This document shows positions 21,842 through 35,082 of a stretch of DNA of 64,000 bases, piece by piece. Position 1 is the stretch's first letter; each line of letters opens with the position of its first letter. Under the pieces are notes generated by a model. It made no database searches. It was given only the letters and a program-made list of their open reading frames with translations, and was not told the DNA's origin. Source of the DNA: Gautieria morchelliformis (lineage: Eukaryota; Basidiomycota; Agaricomycetes; Gomphales; Gomphaceae); NCBI GenBank assembly GCA_015179125.1, contig WHVA01000005.1:434001-498000 (forward strand), written 5' to 3'. A program made the position numbers and the translations under genes.

Positions 21842-21912
21842 TCCGACACGGGGAATCGAACCCCGGGCTATCGCGTGAGAGGCGATAATGTTAGCCACTA
21901 CACCATATCGGA
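21842..21912 (-). tRNA. tRNA-Glu (CTC), second identical copy
   Basis: Sequence identical to 19493-19563 over all 71 bases, same strand, 2.35 kb away. The flanks differ. A T-rich stretch on the transcribed strand just downstream can serve as a Pol III terminator. Confidence 0.97.
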
Positions 21913-22290
21913 CTTGTCACCCCTTGTCTTTCATTATCTACTACACGTCTTCTCACGTCGATTTCTCCTTATTGTGAAGTTTAGTCACGGCCATGCAAAA
22001 AATTTGAATAGATACAAAGTGAGAGAAAGTCGAGGAATCTAATTGGGGGAATGAACCAAAGTTCATGCCAGTGGATCATCATCATCTTCCGCCGCTTGGA
22101 GCATCATGTCTACGCAAACCGTCAGTGGCTTCATCGGACCGTATACGGTACATACCGTCCCAATGAGAATTGTTCAACGATGAAAGAACGTTCTGAGGAT
22201 CCTCCATCTCAGTCGAGTGTCTGGGCGAAAGCGAGCTGTTGCGACTTAGTGCAAGGCTGAGCTCGTGTTAAGCGAAGACGAGCTGCTAAC

Positions 22291-25200
22291 TCACGAGTGT
22301 TGGTACACAATATCACCGGACCGCACGCTGAGGTCACTCAACCTCCGGCTCTGTCTTGTCGAATCAAGTCTAGGGGCTAAAGGGGTGTCAAAGGCGTATG
22401 ACACATCTTGAGTCGGCGTTCTAGGTGACTGGAACGGCGAATGGGATGGCAAGAAAGAAGTATTTAGCTGCGTGATGTCGCGGGTGGGTATAGGAAACGT
22501 CATTGGCATAGGATCGACAACGATGGCAGGGATATCCACTTGTGGATTGTCAGCGGGTAGAACTGTTAGTGAAAGTGACATACCGTTCTGTGTCGATAAT
22601 CTCCTTTCCGTCATAATACGAAGGAAGCGCCGGCGGTGATAGATCATTCTTAGCAGTGACTCGACTCTATCCACGTTGACAGCATCCATGACCATCCTGA
22701 TCGTTTCCTGACGGGCTAAAATTTCCTTAACACTAGGCGGAGTAAAGGCTTGATCATGATCATCCGGCAAGTAATAACCAAACTCACCTCAGTGCCTCCT
22801 TATCAGCAATCAGTTTGTTATGCGCCAACATCAGTAGCATATTTGTGAAGGAAATGCCTTTGCCACGCTCGAAGGACAGTCTTGCTTCGTGATATAAACG
22901 ATTATACAGAAGCCGCCGTTGTCGAGTACTCTCAGAGTCGAGGGTACTTAATGCGACGTGCAGTTTGGACAAGTCGATTCCTGGGATATGGGGTGACAGG
23001 TCGGCAGTACTGCTCTCCTCGGTGGCCTCAGCATCCGCCAGAAGTTTTCTCACTTGATACTGGATTGGATAAATACGAACTTCAAAGACACCCGTAAGTT
23101 TCTGGTGACCATAAATCAACTAGACGGCGTGCTGAAAGGAACGGCATACCGCAAAGAAAGGTACGAATTTAGGGCGCTCAAGATAACCAGTTCGTTGATT
23201 AGCAAATTCGGCCCAAACCTTCTTGAACGCCCTCATTTGTTCGCGATCGACTGACTTGGCCCCTCCAGCGAGTTGGAATACGTATGAGAAATTTTCGACA
23301 ACGACACCTAAAGCTGACATGAGACTAATAGCTTGCTAGAGGAGCTCAAAGCTACTAACCAGTGAACAAATTCACGAAAATATACTGCTCAGTGCCGAGG
23401 TTAAAACCGTAAAGGGCACCAGTACAAGTACTCCTCACCATGCTAAGGATGTTCCACGCAATGAATAGAGCATACGCCCAGCCTAGACTGCCACAATCAG
23501 AGTCCGGATCCTCAACAGAAGAGTTCGTGCATCGTGGATAGGCAACTGTACTGGTTGATCCACGGCGGGTAAGTAGACGCATCGCATGGCAGAAGCGACT
23601 AGAAGACTCACAAGTCATGCATGTATTGGTTCCACCCCTCGCTGTTAACATACCAAGTTACAAAGCGAAGCAGATCGCACGCATGGAATGAACTCGTACC
23701 CTGTACTCATAAAAGCCAGCATGACTAAGGCTCTACCAAGACTGGTGTAGTTTTGAGTGGGGGTCTCGGCACTCTCCCAGCGGGTCAACCCAAAGACTTC
23801 TACAAAAAGAATGCCAAAGAACAGGAACAGCGCAAACCATAGGAGCAGCAGACTTAGGATAACAGGGAGACTTGCTCTGTGGTACACCCCAATCAAAACA
23901 AGGACGACAATTGACGCGAAACTGGCAAACTTACACTGAAGTTTTGAAAAGTTGATTCAAGGAGTTATTGCGTTGAACGAGCTTAAAGGCTATGCTGACG
24001 AGGAACAACTTCTGGAGTTGCTGTATCGCAAAGCCCGGCGAGCCAGCTAGAATGGGGATAGTCGTGGCAATACTACCGGTCACAACTACGATGTCGAAGA
24101 TATTCCAACCATTGGCACGAAAGCTGGACCAACCAAGGCCGATGAACCGCACACATATGTCTATCGCATAGATGAAGGAGAGCCCCAAGAAGAAAGGGTC
24201 TAGAGCGAGGTCATTATCGATCGATACGACATGAACTACTCGACATACCTCGTGTATTATCCGAGAAGCGACTGTTGGAAAAGGTTTGTGTCCTGAAAAC
24301 GCAAAGTGAGAATGAGGAGATAACCCCGTGGCTCAAACTCACATTAGAAGGATGATGTGTAGGATGTACAACATTGTCATACTAGTCATCCAATAACCGT
24401 GCTTGCTGGTGGCGCGATCGAAACACCATGCACGCATTCCTGTCGTCGGGCGAATCTTCGGTCGCTTGGATGGTCTCTGTCGTTTGATCAATTTCAGCAG
24501 GTCAACCCATTCGCGCTGGGGTTTGGTAAGCAATGCCAGGCCCGAACGGGAAGAAAAGTTGCCGATAATAATACTGAGGAGTATTGTTAATAAGGCAGGC
24601 AATCACACATTGAAATACATCGCGAACCTGACAAATAGAGTGAGAATAACAACACCACCTAGTAGATTGTATATCAGGAAGAACACAGCGTTCCATTGGG
24701 ACGAATTCGTCTGTGGCTGTTGATCACGGCCAGTGATATTGATGGCGACGACCATGACGTTTATCCATCCTTCGAGGGAAACGATTTCAAATAAAATGAG
24801 GAGCGAGGCGCCGAAACTGTCGAAGGACCAACTCGTAGACCCACCGGTGGATCCAGTAGGATTGGCCCAAACACGAGGAGCTAGGAACCCATACTCAGTG
24901 CCCAGGGAGTTGACATTGGCATTGTATTCATTCCGACAGTCAATTTTGCCTTGGATGCTCGAGCTCGAATCGTTGCAGCTGAAAGACAAGCCGGCAAAGA
25001 TATTGAGTCCCCACACAGCATAAGGTATCATGTACAGGGCTGCAAGGATGGCAGCATCCAAAATTCGCACGAAACCCATGATAAGGAGTGAATGGAATGT
25101 GGTGCGCATTTTATCGAAGAGAGTTATCAAACGTAACGCCCTGAGCGCTTTAAGGGAGCGTGTGAAGCGGCTTAAGCCACCGAGAAAAATGAGACTCGTG

Positions 25201-28200
25201 GTGGAATTGATCACGAGACCAACCAGGATGATTAGGTCCACGAGGTTCCAGATGCTGAGGAGGTATGCATTGGGAGTAAAAATGAATCCATCTGCGACCA
25301 CCTTGATGATGAACTCAACCAAAAGCACTAGCGCAAAAGTTCCTTCTGCAATGACGAACCACGTGCCCCGCACAAAACCGTGTTGAGTGTAAAAGCTTCT
25401 GCGATACATAGGCGTCGCAATAGCAGCCACGACAATTCCGCCAATCACAGCCAGGAACAAGGTGACCTGGAACAACGCATGAGCAGTTTGTGAGGGGAGG
25501 CGACCGAAAATACGTTCTCCATTTGAGGGCTCAACGAGGGTTTGACAAAAACGCCGTAATGGGTTCTTCTGCGAGAAAATCCAAAATGTTCTGTCGTAGG
25601 AGGGGTGCGCTGCGATGAAATCGGCCTTCTGAGCGCGCTGTTCGTATAACACATTATTCGTGTCTTCAACAGCGATCGTGTCGGTATTGAAAGCAGCGAG
25701 AATCTCTCTAACATCATTATATCAGAGACAGTGACATGAAGAAATGTAATTCTTACAGATGATGCTCTGCATCGTCATCCTCGTCATTGAACTGATGGGG
25801 CGCCATCGAATCTCGGCGTCCAGATGTTAGCGTAGCCATAGGAACATCATCCGGTCGATTGTCTCCACTAAACAAACGATGGAGCATCAGAATTGATCTG
25901 GCTGACCAGCTCGGCTTCAGATGGGATGATGTGGGGCTGATCTGCAAGGGGTAAAAAGGCTCAAGATATATTCGACATTAGGCATGGAAGCACTCACGTC
26001 GGAAGATTCTGTTCCTTGTCGTCGGGTCCGCTTACTTTGAATAATGGCTTTCCGCAACGGAAGGACAAGATTGGAAGGAAGATTTTCGACTACAATCGCT
26101 TTTGGATTGGACTTTGTGTATTCGTACGGATTCAGCTTCGAGATCCATGCGAACCTCCCGGTCGAGGTCTGGGTATTTGCGTAATGCTCCGCAACCTGCT
26201 GTTCTCGCTTTTTTTCTTCAGCAACATCAAAGTTTTCGTTGATGACTGCAATAAATAGCTGAATGAGGATAACTGATTGCATTATCGAATCAGGCTTTTA
26301 GGATGATAAAGACAAAGACCACACGCACAGTTTCCGAACAAGAACCACCCTGACAGAAATATGACGATGATCCATGACATCACTGAAGGCCGCTCGGCCC
26401 CCGATGCGTTATACAATACATCTGTCCAATTCTCTGATGACAGAATCTAGGAACCCCTTGGTCAGAGAGTGCTATCGTAGTCAAGAAATTAGTAGATGAC
26501 GAACTTGATACATTGCCAAAAACGCGAGCCAAATCTGGCTGAAATTCAAGTTGCTTGTCTCAGACATGTCACCTCTAAGTAGTTGCACAGCGGCGAGCGC
26601 GGCAAGGCCGTTAGTGATTAACAGAAAGACGGTCATGTTCATTAAACCAGTGGAGTTTCCAAAGACGGTAAGGATTAGAGGGCGCATGCGTGGCACTTCA
26701 AGAATGACGCGATACCACCGTGCAAGCTGGAATACTGTGAGCCAGGCGTATGCAGGGGACGAGTGAATGGCTGGGATTTGTATGATCGAGCTGCCGACCG
26801 CGAGCACGAGGTCGATCCAATTGACAGGTTCCCGCTGGAATGCACGCCAATCAGGTAGATGTGCCATGAAACGCCATACCATTTCGAAGTCGAACGCAAT
26901 GGTAATGCCGAGCTCAGCGTTGTCTATGAACAATTCACTTCATGAGTTAGCACTACCTAAAACGAGGTAGGGGAACAGACCCAAAATATGGAGCATGCCA
27001 GTATCAGTGTTCGCAGTCTTGGATGCGGCAAGTCCCAGGCTCACAACAACAAGGCAGGGCCAAACTAAACGAGCGATCTGGTACATATCCCTCAACCGGT
27101 TCGTCCTAGGGGTGTGATCACTTTCTACGACAGCCCATCCATCCCGTTCGTCCACGATAGCCTTGTTGCTTCTGCTAACGAGCATTAGGCCAAGACGCAA
27201 AGAAATAACGGGCAACAAACGCGGTGGCACCAAAAGCACTCTTCTTCGTTTGAGAGCGGATAGCTTGGAAAGTGTTCGTGATCACCGCAACGAACAGGTT
27301 GATAAGCCAGAAGTTGAGTACGAGGATACAAATAATGAAGAAGATACACGACACAAAAAATTCCGCGTCGATCATGTTATACATGGTGGGAGCCCACTAC
27401 ATAACCATATAAGTCAGGATTACGGCGATCGTGGAACATTCCCGTTTACCGTATTTGCAGATGCAATAACAACGACCTGGAGTGCAGCCATGAAGATATT
27501 ATCGTAGCCCTGCAGGTTGCCTTCTGGATCAGTGAGCTCCTCCTGGCATATCTGTCCCAGTGGACATATATATCCCTTGGAGAAGCTGGAAGTGACGTTA
27601 TTGCTATTACGGAAACCAAGGGTTTGGAGGGTGCCAGGATCTACATAACCGCCACACTCCTGCCCAAGTTGGATGTCAGAAACGCCATTAGCAGCACCTA
27701 TAAGACCATGAGAGAGACGTAAAGTATGAGAAGGGCATGGGTACGTACTGAGTACGCATTGTCGACGGAAGCTGCCTCTAAATGACTGGACACCAATTAC
27801 ACTACAACGATAACTTTATAAGTTGTTTGTTAAAATAAGTAAGCGACCTACGAAAAAAGGATCATGGCAAATATCACGAAGTAAGCAACTTGAGCAAGCA
27901 ACGGTTGGGCCATCTTTAAGCTTTGCATGATTGTCTACTCACACCTTATCAGCATCGTGGCAAGCTGATACCATGGCTAGCACTAACCGTTGTTCCGTTC
28001 GTGACTGCCAAGAGTCTCGCACATCTGAGAACGCTTAAGGCTTTGAACACGCCAATATGTCTTACAAGCGTCGGCCCAGCCACTGGATCAAGAGTGACCG
28101 CCCGGTCTGCGCCCGTCATGGACAGCGCAAAGGCAATCCAAAATCCTACAATAGTTACGAAATCGATCCTTGACCATGAATGTCGGAGGTAAGGAACGCC

Positions 28201-29377
28201 TCGTTTGGAAAGAGAACGCTGCTGTTCAATCGCAGTTACGAAAGGGATCGGCCGATGGGAAAAGACTAGGGAGGTCTGGTGGCCATGCCCGAGACCTCGC
28301 TTTTCACCTGGAGTGGTCGCATTCGTGGCCGCAGGGACTTGCTCCTTGACAAGAGCAAAGGGCTTGACAATCCCCTTCACCATACCGTGGAACCGAGGAC
28401 CAGGTTTTGGATCAAAAATGGATTTCCAGACATAGCGGAACATCCCCGGAATGGAAATCGAACTGGCAGGAGTTTCAGGGTCAAGAATAATGCCATTGAC
28501 GCAGATACGGGCAAATGCTTCTAGGCTATGAAGGGCTGTCAACACCGTCTATGGACTAGGAACTGTATGACTCACGTATAAAGGATGAATAACACAAAAA
28601 GAGCGTAGTGCTCCCAAGTCCGAAAATAGCCTGCTGGAGGTGGGTTCGTGTCGAGGAACACAGCACGAGTAGACTGGGTGATGAGTACGATAGCATTGAA
28701 CAAGATGAGGAGTAATATGAACGGTTCGGTGTAGCTGTCCGTACACTCAGAACCATATCAACGTGCTTTAAGTGTCACAGCACTCACGGATACATAAGGA
28801 ATTTGTACATGGCTAAACGCACAGGACTGTCGGGTCCCAGCAAGCCGAGTGTCGTGCCTCTGAGAGGGCTCGAGTTTGGTGCGCGCATGGACATGGGAGC
28901 GAGTGGTGGTGGTACATCCTCATCAACGTCGTCAGGTAATCGGGTATGTCGACCGTCCACCCCAGCTGATGCTAGATTCACGACACGGACGCTGATCCTC
29001 CGCAAGTTACGCGACACCCTCTGGAGCGTTGTTCGTCTTCGCAAAGGCGACGTCAGCTCATGTTTATGAGCCGGGCCACTACCTGTTAGGTGCGTCTCAT
29101 CATCCTCCGTGCTGGCCGCGTCTTGTAACCCGAGCGATGCCTGGCTCGGAAACTCATACTTGAAAGGTCGGGCGCTGTCTTCTTCCTTGAAATTGACTTC
29201 CAGAGGCTTTGCCATAGCATTGGATGAAGATCCTGACCATGGATTGTCGCTCAGACTCCGGTTCCAGCTAGTTCTACGTGCGAGTGTCTGGCTTGAAGTT
29301 ACGGGTCCAGAGACCGACGTTGTGGAGCCGGCTGAGGAGGTAGAGAGCCTAGGCTTTCTAGACGAGGAATATTCCAT
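22291..29377 (-). CDS. CCH1: Voltage-gated calcium channel alpha subunit Cch1
   Basis: A four-repeat channel of the plasma membrane that, with Mid1, admits Ca2+ during stress and mating in fungi. Many short introns. Exon 1 (29377-28784) is a cytosolic Ser/Arg-rich tail. Repeat I covers about 28780-27175, with S4-like [15 protein letters not shown] and pore ASANTWAP. The pore is split by a GTAAAC...TGTAG intron. Repeat II is about 26933-26300 (S5 [17 protein letters not shown], pore SSENWTDV). Repeat III is 25652-24603, with S4 [20 protein letters not shown] and pore VSLEGWIN. Repeat IV is about 24600-23355, with a weak S4 and pore STGEGWNQ, again intron-split. An EF-hand-like segment follows ([20 protein letters not shown], about 23270-23160). 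The end is VYQHS and TGA at 22291-22293. The pore ring reads N-E-E-E. The start at 29377 is the first ATG of the long exon; a further 5' exon is possible. Confidence 0.92.
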
Positions 29378-30172
29378 GCATTCACAGGCTTTGGACTCCA
29401 GGTGAAGAGCGACCTTAACAACAGTTGCTGATTGTCAATGAAGTTTGGCCGCCTGCTAATGTTATGTAAGTGTAAGTACGCGCCAGTACTGTGCATAAAA
29501 TCTACATAGAGCGCCCCAATAAAGGTAAAATTGGCTTAAAATAAACTAAAAACAGCATCAATATTTGCACTGTCTTCGCGGTCTCCAAGTCTTGGGATTG
29601 TAAAGCCGCCATCGCAGCTTGCCCCGGACCGACACGTATCTGCAAACTCACCATTCCCAAACCATCGCATGCATAGGCAATGAGGCTACATACAACCAAG
29701 CCCACCAAAGCAGAAAGCAGAACCAGACCCAGGCCGTTGAGCTCGCCAGACCTGGAACGGCGCGCGTTGGCGTTGGTTTAATGTGTGTTTTGTAAGTTTC
29801 AAGATTAATCTCGTACTTCTCAGTCAAAGCTGGTGCGATCAACAATAAAATCTTAACTACTAATTAGGCTGTGCGTCGTACGGGTTGATGAGTAATCTGT
29901 ACAGTACATTATGATACGTTCTGATACGAGATCATATGAGAGTCCATGAGAATTGTATTGCATCATAATCCAAAGCCTAGCAGAGCAAGAAAAAACTGGC
30001 TCCGAGACTCCTCCGTATCCAACCTGAACAGTCGCTTGTTACTTGCAAACCCAGTCGGCCTGTACTCATTAAAATTAGTGTAGTGAAAGGTGGCCGAGGT
30101 GGGACGTACAGTTCGTGACTGCGGCTCCGATATTGCTATCGTGTTTGTCGAGAAATTAAATTCCAAAATGGC
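29378..30172. other. Intergenic, CCH1 5' side
   Basis: Contains the CCH1 upstream region and the 3' flank of the deacetylase gene. A few minus-strand hydrophobic open stretches (29845-29502) do not form one frame and match nothing I know. The minus-strand open stretch 30166-29963 could hold an alternative last exon of the deacetylase. Confidence 0.4.
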
Positions 30173-31784
30173 TCAAGCGGCGTGAAGCGGCTTACATTGA
30201 TACGCTGGGATCCCCAAACATTCAGATACAGTGACGAAGTGGTATCCAGCGTTCCTCAGACTATTGATCGCCGCGGGGATGACCGCACCGCTATAATACG
30301 AATATGTCAGGCCTTACCAGAATAAGCAAGGGGAGGTTTGAAAGTGGGAGTGTAGATGGAAGGATGAAACCTACACTGTCGTAGCGTATGTCTCATGGTT
30401 TAATGTGAGCACACTGGAAGGACGGCGATTGGCGAGGGCGCCGTAGGCTGCGATGGATTGCTGAGCCGTGGAGCCTATAGAATCGCCGGAGCTGATAGGC
30501 GAGAGCGTCGAAAGGGAGGTAGGAGATTAAGTGAGGCCGCAATATCTTCAGCGACGTCCGTGGAAGGCGAAGTGATAAGTACGCACTCAAAGTCCCACGT
30601 GATTACTGTCAGGGAGGTAAGCAGTCAGTACACCGTTGGAATGGCCAGTAGGATGTAGTAGCAGAAGTGGACAAAGATGAATCGCAAGGAAGAAGTCTTA
30701 TTTCGTGCAAGTCCGATTGGAACACATAAACAGACCAAGACCCAAGGGAAAAAATATGTAACTCACAACTCTGGTTCCTCATGGCACTCACTTTCCTTAC
30801 CAGATCATTGTAGTTTCCGTACGGAGGACGCATCAAGGCAGGCGTGACACCGATAATGCGTTTGAGGGCGACTATGTAGGAAACGAGGAGAACGGGGAAA
30901 TGAATACATGAGCAGACGAAGACTTGATATTGCGTGAAATAGCAAAACGTACGTTCAACCCTACCCGAGTCAGAAACGAAACCGAGACAATCTAAATTAT
31001 CACGCTTTTACTAAGCCATCCAAGACGCACCTCGCCATTTCATCGTTGACTGCCATAGCGAAATCAGATTAATATGTCAATTGGGCGCATGTAGAGTACG
31101 TACTCTGATTTGAAGTCAAAGTTGCTAGGTCCCAAACCGCGTCAGACTGGGGCATGAATTTTATTTCATAGCAAGCGTACCAAGGTCGGCATGGCGCCAC
31201 GTGTGCGAGCCAATTTCATGTCCGGCTACACAGTGACCACAGTGTGTTAGCGTATCTTCAGGGAGGGCGCGTGAAGGATCCTGGACGTAGGAACGCACCG
31301 GCGTAGGCAGCTTTAACGGAGGATACCGAGGCGTCATCATAAATGCATCGATCTACACGAAAGCCAAAGAATAAGGTTTTAAGAGATGAAAGAATACCAT
31401 GTGTTTACAATTTTGGCCATTGCTGGGAGGAAATCGGTTAGGAGACGAGCAGCCAAGTTGTGTCTACATGCACGCTTACAAGAAAAATGTTCCTTTTATC
31501 CCCGCATCTTTAAACATTTGCATGAGTTCTGGGACATCAGCCTTATATATAACCATATCATTCGGGGTTCAAAAGGCATGTGCGCACGCGATTGATATAT
31601 GTAAGGGCCATCGTCAAAGGCGAGCGCAACAACGTTGGGCTGCACATTCGGTGTCAATGTTAAGTGTCCATCGAGGAAAGAAACGATATTGGCTGCGTAC
31701 CCGGGAGCATGAACTGTAGACGTTGGCCAATTGCGCAGTGGCAGGAGTGAGGAGGAACAGTGAAAGGGCGAAGAGGGTGAACAT
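30173..31784 (-). CDS. Secreted polysaccharide (chitin) deacetylase, CE4 family
   Basis: Removes N-acetyl groups from chitin-type polymers in the wall or in a host. It starts MFTLFALSLFLLTPATAQ, a clear signal peptide. After an intron the NodB motifs come in order: motif 1 NVVALAFDDGPY (about 31620), ADVPELMQMFKDAGIKGTFF (about 31540-31490), IYDDASVSSVKAAYAG (about 31350), motif 2 GHEIGSHTWRHADL (about 31205-31165, the His-x3-His metal site), motif 3 MRPPYGNYNDLVR (about 30830-30800), motif 4 VITWDFE (about 30605) and motif 5 LTLNHETYATTV (about 30400-30370). It ends GYHFVTVSECLGIPAYQ. Exons are short, with roughly ten introns. The stop at 30173-30175 assumes no last intron; a further exon would alter the C-terminus. 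All catalytic residues are present. Confidence 0.88.
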
Positions 31785-33425
31785 CTTCAACAAGTGTGAA
31801 CTCAAATGAGTATCATGGCGTCTTAAGTAGTCTTCACAAGTATGGCTAGGGAGGTGGCATTTCGCCTGAATATGTCTGATCAGATGCGGAAGCTCAGCTG
31901 GCGATGAATACGCGTCGAGGGGCAAGAGGCTGTTTCTAAATCGATATTGATGGTCTCAGCTCATGCGAGTGGAGCATGGGGCCGCATTGTCGATCCCTGT
32001 ACCGCCGGTCCGCCGCAGGGACTTACCCGTCTTGTTTCACGTTCCTGCCATCCGAGTCTCTTCCCCCTGTGAAGCTCGAGCTTTACCAGAAACTACTGCA
32101 CGCAATTCATACGCAATCCATACGGTACACCCAGTGCACCATTGGGGGTATTGTTGCCTGCAGTCCAAGCATAGACGATTAAGCAAGTAATAGCAGCTCC
32201 GAAGCCCAGTTCCGTGCTTATGTAAAGTGTCTCGCCTTGCCACAAGTCGGCGGATGTGTCGGCTTGTGGGCGGCCCCTAATAGGGAAATGCCTAATAAGT
32301 AAATTATTGCACTCCCCTGGTTCTTCGATCACCGACGTTTGTCTACGTCTTTGCACTTAGACGTTCTCTGGCATATTTCTGATGTCAATTGTGTGAGCTC
32401 GTCGGATCAATCGAGTACCACTGATTCAGTGTCGGAGACCCTGATGGTCCGTACGATCTGATAAGGAATAAGCGTCGAGATCGTTGCGTCTTCCATGATC
32501 AGTGCGTCGAGGACATCCGATGTGGCATTAAATTCCGACTCGACTAAACCAAAAAACCTACCTCCCCCTCGCTCCAGATATAGTCGGCTAACTCAAAATC
32601 GGCAGCTTGAGCAGACTGCCTCGTATCCAGACCTGAATATGAATCATTCATTCAGTCGCTGCTATGTCGTCGAGGAGTTTTGTAGCGTTATACGGGCGCG
32701 TGTGTCCCATAGCCCCGCTCTAGCATGCAGCAAGGAACAATGCGTCATATACATTTCCAGCATCAGCGAGCACGATGCAGTCGACGGTGTAGAGGATTGT
32801 GAATATGGATGTAGACGAGAAAGCATGGCAGAGGGGGTGTCCTTGGGACGGAGCAATGATACGTGCTTTGAGTAGCCAGGACCAGCGTCGTGCCGTAGCA
32901 CCATGCTCGCGCAACCATTAGTAACCACGGTGCGTGCGCACCGCCGACCCCATATTCTCTTTCCACTGCGGCCCCTCTAAGTACGTGCATCAGAAAATTA
33001 AAGGCTGGTTTACCTCAAACATCCACGCACCATTCGTGGCGTTCCTTGCAGTTGGTGCTGACCGCATGCTTCACGATTCAAAGGCGTGCGATGCCAGTGG
33101 CCCAAGAGCCGTGAGGTTCGTGGTAAAGCTCAATGGACAAACGTGCGATGCGTGTCGCTAGCATCTCCCGTGATGACAACGGTCGTATTATGGACCCTTC
33201 CCTATGTACGGAACGGAATGATCTGGGTTATACCTACAACGCTGCTCGTATGACGATCAATTATTTTCTGGCTGTTTCCTAATTAATCGTCACAGGGCTA
33301 TTGTACCCACGTTCCACACTTTTCGACCGCCCATTGCAGCTAGATTCAAGAAACAAAACAGAAAACAATGAAAAAAAGAAGGAAAGAAAAAAAAAAAAAA
33401 CAGAAAGGGAGTGAGATAGGCAATC
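31785..33425. other. Intergenic, no gene recognised
   Basis: Between the deacetylase start and the repeat-gene copy. Open stretches up to about 125 codons occur on both strands but overlap each other and lack recognisable domains. A hydrophobic minus-strand piece (LYISTELGFGAAITCLIVYA, about 32240) could be a decayed membrane protein. An A-rich tract lies at about 33345-33402. Confidence 0.4.
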
Positions 33426-34156
33426 GAGTGACGTGACGGTGAGCGTCCTTGCGCTGCGTAAAGCGCCAAGGGGCTAGCTAGAATGGTCTACCCTGCTTTC
33501 ATGTGCCCTGCTTCTAAAATTTGAGTTTCTGAAGCCAAGTCTGGCCCGAGGTCTGCCAAGGACGGAGGAGGTACGGGTTCGGACGGTAGTCAGAGAGCCC
33601 GAGGTAGGCCGGGGACGGCGTTTGGACTCGGATATAGGGTTGGGGGTAACCGTTGACGCAGGAAGTACCGTCTGCCCGGACGTCAAACCCGGCAAAGCAG
33701 CAGAGGTGGCGGCGGCGATCGTTAACTTTTCTTTCGTGGGGAGAGCAGTAGTTGCTGCAGTTGCACTGCGTGCGGGAGTCGGTTTTAGATCATCACATGC
33801 CCCGAACGTCAACCCCGGCAAAGCAGAGGTGGCGGCGGCGTTCGCTAACTTTTCTTTCGGGGGGAGAGCAGTAGTTGCTGCAGTTGCACTGCGTGCGGGA
33901 GTCGGTTTTAGATCATCCCGCGCCCCGAACGCCTGCCTTGCTTGCGCAGACTTATCGTGTACCTGCATCCTCGCACTGGCTTTGGGTGTACTGGAGACCT
34001 GTGCTCGTTTGTCGTACCGGGGTCAGCGACCCACCAGCAACTGCTCCAGCTCCAGCTACAGCCCCATTTCCACGTCCATCTGCCGCCATTCGTCCAGCTG
34101 CATCTCTACCTCCTGCTCCCGTTCCTCGTCCATCTGCTGCCAATCTTCCAGTATGA
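33426..34156 (-). pseudogene. Partial second copy of the 126-bp-repeat gene
   Basis: Closely matches 39602-40610, including the flank GAGTGACGTGACGGTGAGCG at its left. On the minus strand it has the coiled-coil end, then only two of the 42-residue units (LKPTPARSATAATTALP...), then the Ser/Arg-rich C-terminus ending SRVDHSS. It lacks the N-terminal exon sequence present in the other copy, and the coiled-coil part is not open throughout. It is probably a truncated duplicate, 6.1 kb from the longer copy and in the same orientation. Confidence 0.7.
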
Positions 34157-35082
34157 ATGAATACCTTATACCGCACAACGAAACAGCAGGGGGGTGACGC
34201 TATGTGTGGGGGAAAAGGGTTTGAGAAGGGACGGGTCATTGGGTGCTGAGCGCTGCGCGAGGATTGGCGCCTCGACAGGGACCTTGAATTGCGGTGTCTG
34301 TGGGTGCGTGCGTAGGGAAGTGTTTGTTTCTGTTCTCCTTTTGGCCAAGCTGGGTGCTCCCACATTGTCATAGTCCGGCAGCCAGCAACAGAACAGAGTG
34401 CTCACGGACAGGGACAGGGTATCCCACACCACGAATACCTCCTTCTCCCGCCCCCCACCCCATCCTCTCGGGCAACCCATCCCATGGACATATATGCCCT
34501 CCGCTGGCTACACAATCCCGGCGTGGGCGTATGTCCTGTTGTGCAGGATCTGGTGCTTGTTAAGCGTCATTAGAGGAGTTCTGAAGAGGCCTAGGAGGCA
34601 GTACACGTGGGCACGCGTGCGAACTGGATGATGGTTTACTGAAATAGCGTCAAGCCCGCTCCCGTCGAGAGGAGACATACAGACAAGATGACCCACTGAA
34701 GCTTTACGAGCACAGAATGTGGACACTTGAAATTTTTTTTGCACGCAATGTCCGGCCTGTCTTGTAACGATACTCTCGCCTGCCTTCATTAATACATTCC
34801 GTCTATGGGCTGTTTTCGGTCGAATACGTCATAAAGCGACAACAGGGCTGACCTCACTAGTGATGCCACACATGCAATATATTCACCTAGCTAGTCGTAC
34901 TCACCAGAACAGCCTGGTTTCACGCAAATAGTATAGTCTTAGCTGCAATTCAGCGAAGTGCGTGTTCTGCCGGCAACTGTCTTTGATCTACGCAAAGAAA
35001 CGCGGGTTGGAATTCTCGGTCGCCTTGCACGCAGAACAAGGAGGCTGTCAAGCAATGAAAAAAAAGTTATATTGGGACGGCT
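34157..35082. other. Intergenic, no gene recognised
   Basis: ORFs of 75-140 codons on both strands overlap one another and have no domain I recognise. A short T-run sits at 34732-34740. Confidence 0.4.

Noticed and set aside
24733-25386. Plus-strand ORFs over the CCH1 exons (also 28279-28524, 29109-29405)
   Set aside because: They are antisense shadows of clearly conserved channel exons.
32662-32990. Minus-strand ORFs as a membrane protein gene
   Set aside because: Three overlapping frames of similar length, no consistent hydrophobic segment and no recognisable domain.
33345-33402. A-rich tract as the poly(A) tail of a retrocopy of the repeat gene
   Set aside because: The gene copy reads on the minus strand, so a tail would appear as poly(T) on the plus strand at this side; orientation does not fit.
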